A stretch of DNA of 5,921 bases from JAZKFP01 sp040386355. Its GTDB lineage: Bacteria; Pseudomonadota; Gammaproteobacteria; Pseudomonadales; UBA6940. A program made the translations under genes and the position numbers. The stretch spans positions 1 through 5,921 of the forward strand of contig JAZKFP010000151.1 of the NCBI GenBank assembly GCA_040386355.1. Direction: 5' to 3'. This document shows, one piece after another, positions 5,711 to 5,921 of this stretch. Position 1 is the stretch's first letter. The number at the start of each line of letters is the position of its first letter. Under the pieces are notes generated by a model. The model did no database searches, was not told where the DNA came from, and worked only from the letters and a program-made list of their open reading frames with translations.

Positions 5711-5921
5711 ATGAAAAATGTTCAAACACCTTCTACCCACCGCGTTAATCCACCGAGTTTTGATTCTACTTCTTCTAATATTCAAACCAACACGCATGAT
5801 GTTATTCCGTACGGTCGGCAAACATTAGATGAAAGTGATCGGCTTGCAGTTATGGAAGTACTTGCGACAGATTTTTTAACGCAAGGACCTTGGGTTTCTC
5901 AATTCGAACAAAAATTAGCTG
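5711..5921 (+). CDS. pseC: Sugar-nucleotide aminotransferase, probably PseC, N-terminal part (runs off right edge)
   Basis: The first 70 codons belong to the DegT/DnrJ/EryC1/StrS family of PLP-dependent sugar aminotransferases. The block at residues 32-69, IPYGRQTLDESDRLAVMEVL followed by TDFLTQGPWVSQFEQKL, closely resembles the N-terminus of PseC. PseC makes UDP-4-amino-4,6-dideoxy-N-acetyl-beta-L-altrosamine on the way to pseudaminic acid, a common flagellin glycan. PseC normally begins almost at IPYGRQ, whereas here about 30 polar residues rich in S, T, N and P come first. ATG 5711 is the only ATG/GTG/TTG in frame before the conserved block, apart from an upstream GTG at 5642 in the same open frame. 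The GAGG at 5692-5695 is 15 nt before the ATG, too far for an ideal ribosome site. The lysine that binds PLP is outside the window, so another aminotransferase of this family cannot be excluded. Confidence 0.8.
   Translation, partial: MKNVQTPSTHRVNPPSFDSTSSNIQTNTHDVIPYGRQTLDESDRLAVMEVLATDFLTQGPWVSQFEQKLA

Overview
The window looks like a chromosomal flagellar locus from an AT-rich, probably polarly flagellated gammaproteobacterium. Two things support this: the NtrC-type two-component pair is of the FlrB/FlrC (FleS/FleR) class, which is typical of gammaproteobacteria with polar flagella, and it sits directly upstream of fliE-fliF-fliG. The order flrB-flrC-fliE-fliF-fliG matches Vibrio, Pseudomonas and Legionella-like clusters. 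The sequence does not allow a genus-level call.

Layout. Almost everything is on the minus strand and reads right to left. A cytosolic PAS-type sensor kinase (flrB, 4262-5419) is followed after 30 nt by its sigma-54-dependent response regulator (flrC, 2843-4231). A 217-nt spacer (2626-2842) separates flrC from fliE (2275-2625), the MS-ring/rod adaptor. Then come fliF (510-2204), the MS-ring protein, and the N-terminal 141 codons of fliG (1-424), the rotor/switch protein, which runs off the left edge. On the plus strand, across a 291-nt divergent region, a sugar aminotransferase gene begins at 5711 and runs off the right edge. It is best read as pseC of the pseudaminic acid pathway, which supplies the sugar for flagellin glycosylation in many bacteria.

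How the parts fit. FlrB is expected to phosphorylate FlrC, which then activates sigma-54 promoters of middle/late flagellar genes, commonly including fliE. FliE, FliF and FliG form the core on which the export gate, rod and C-ring are assembled. The divergent region carries a near-consensus sigma-70 promoter and, just downstream of it, a good sigma-54 -24/-12 element, both reading into flrB. No flrA/fleQ gene, the usual sigma-54 activator of flrBC, is present next to flrB.

The least ordinary part is the flrC-fliE spacer. It holds a 7-bp tandem repeat that begins at the flrC stop codon, and an island of about 115 bp that is much more GC-rich than its surroundings, bounded by imperfect inverted repeats with T7/A8 tracts. 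I see no new multi-gene system; the genes themselves are standard.
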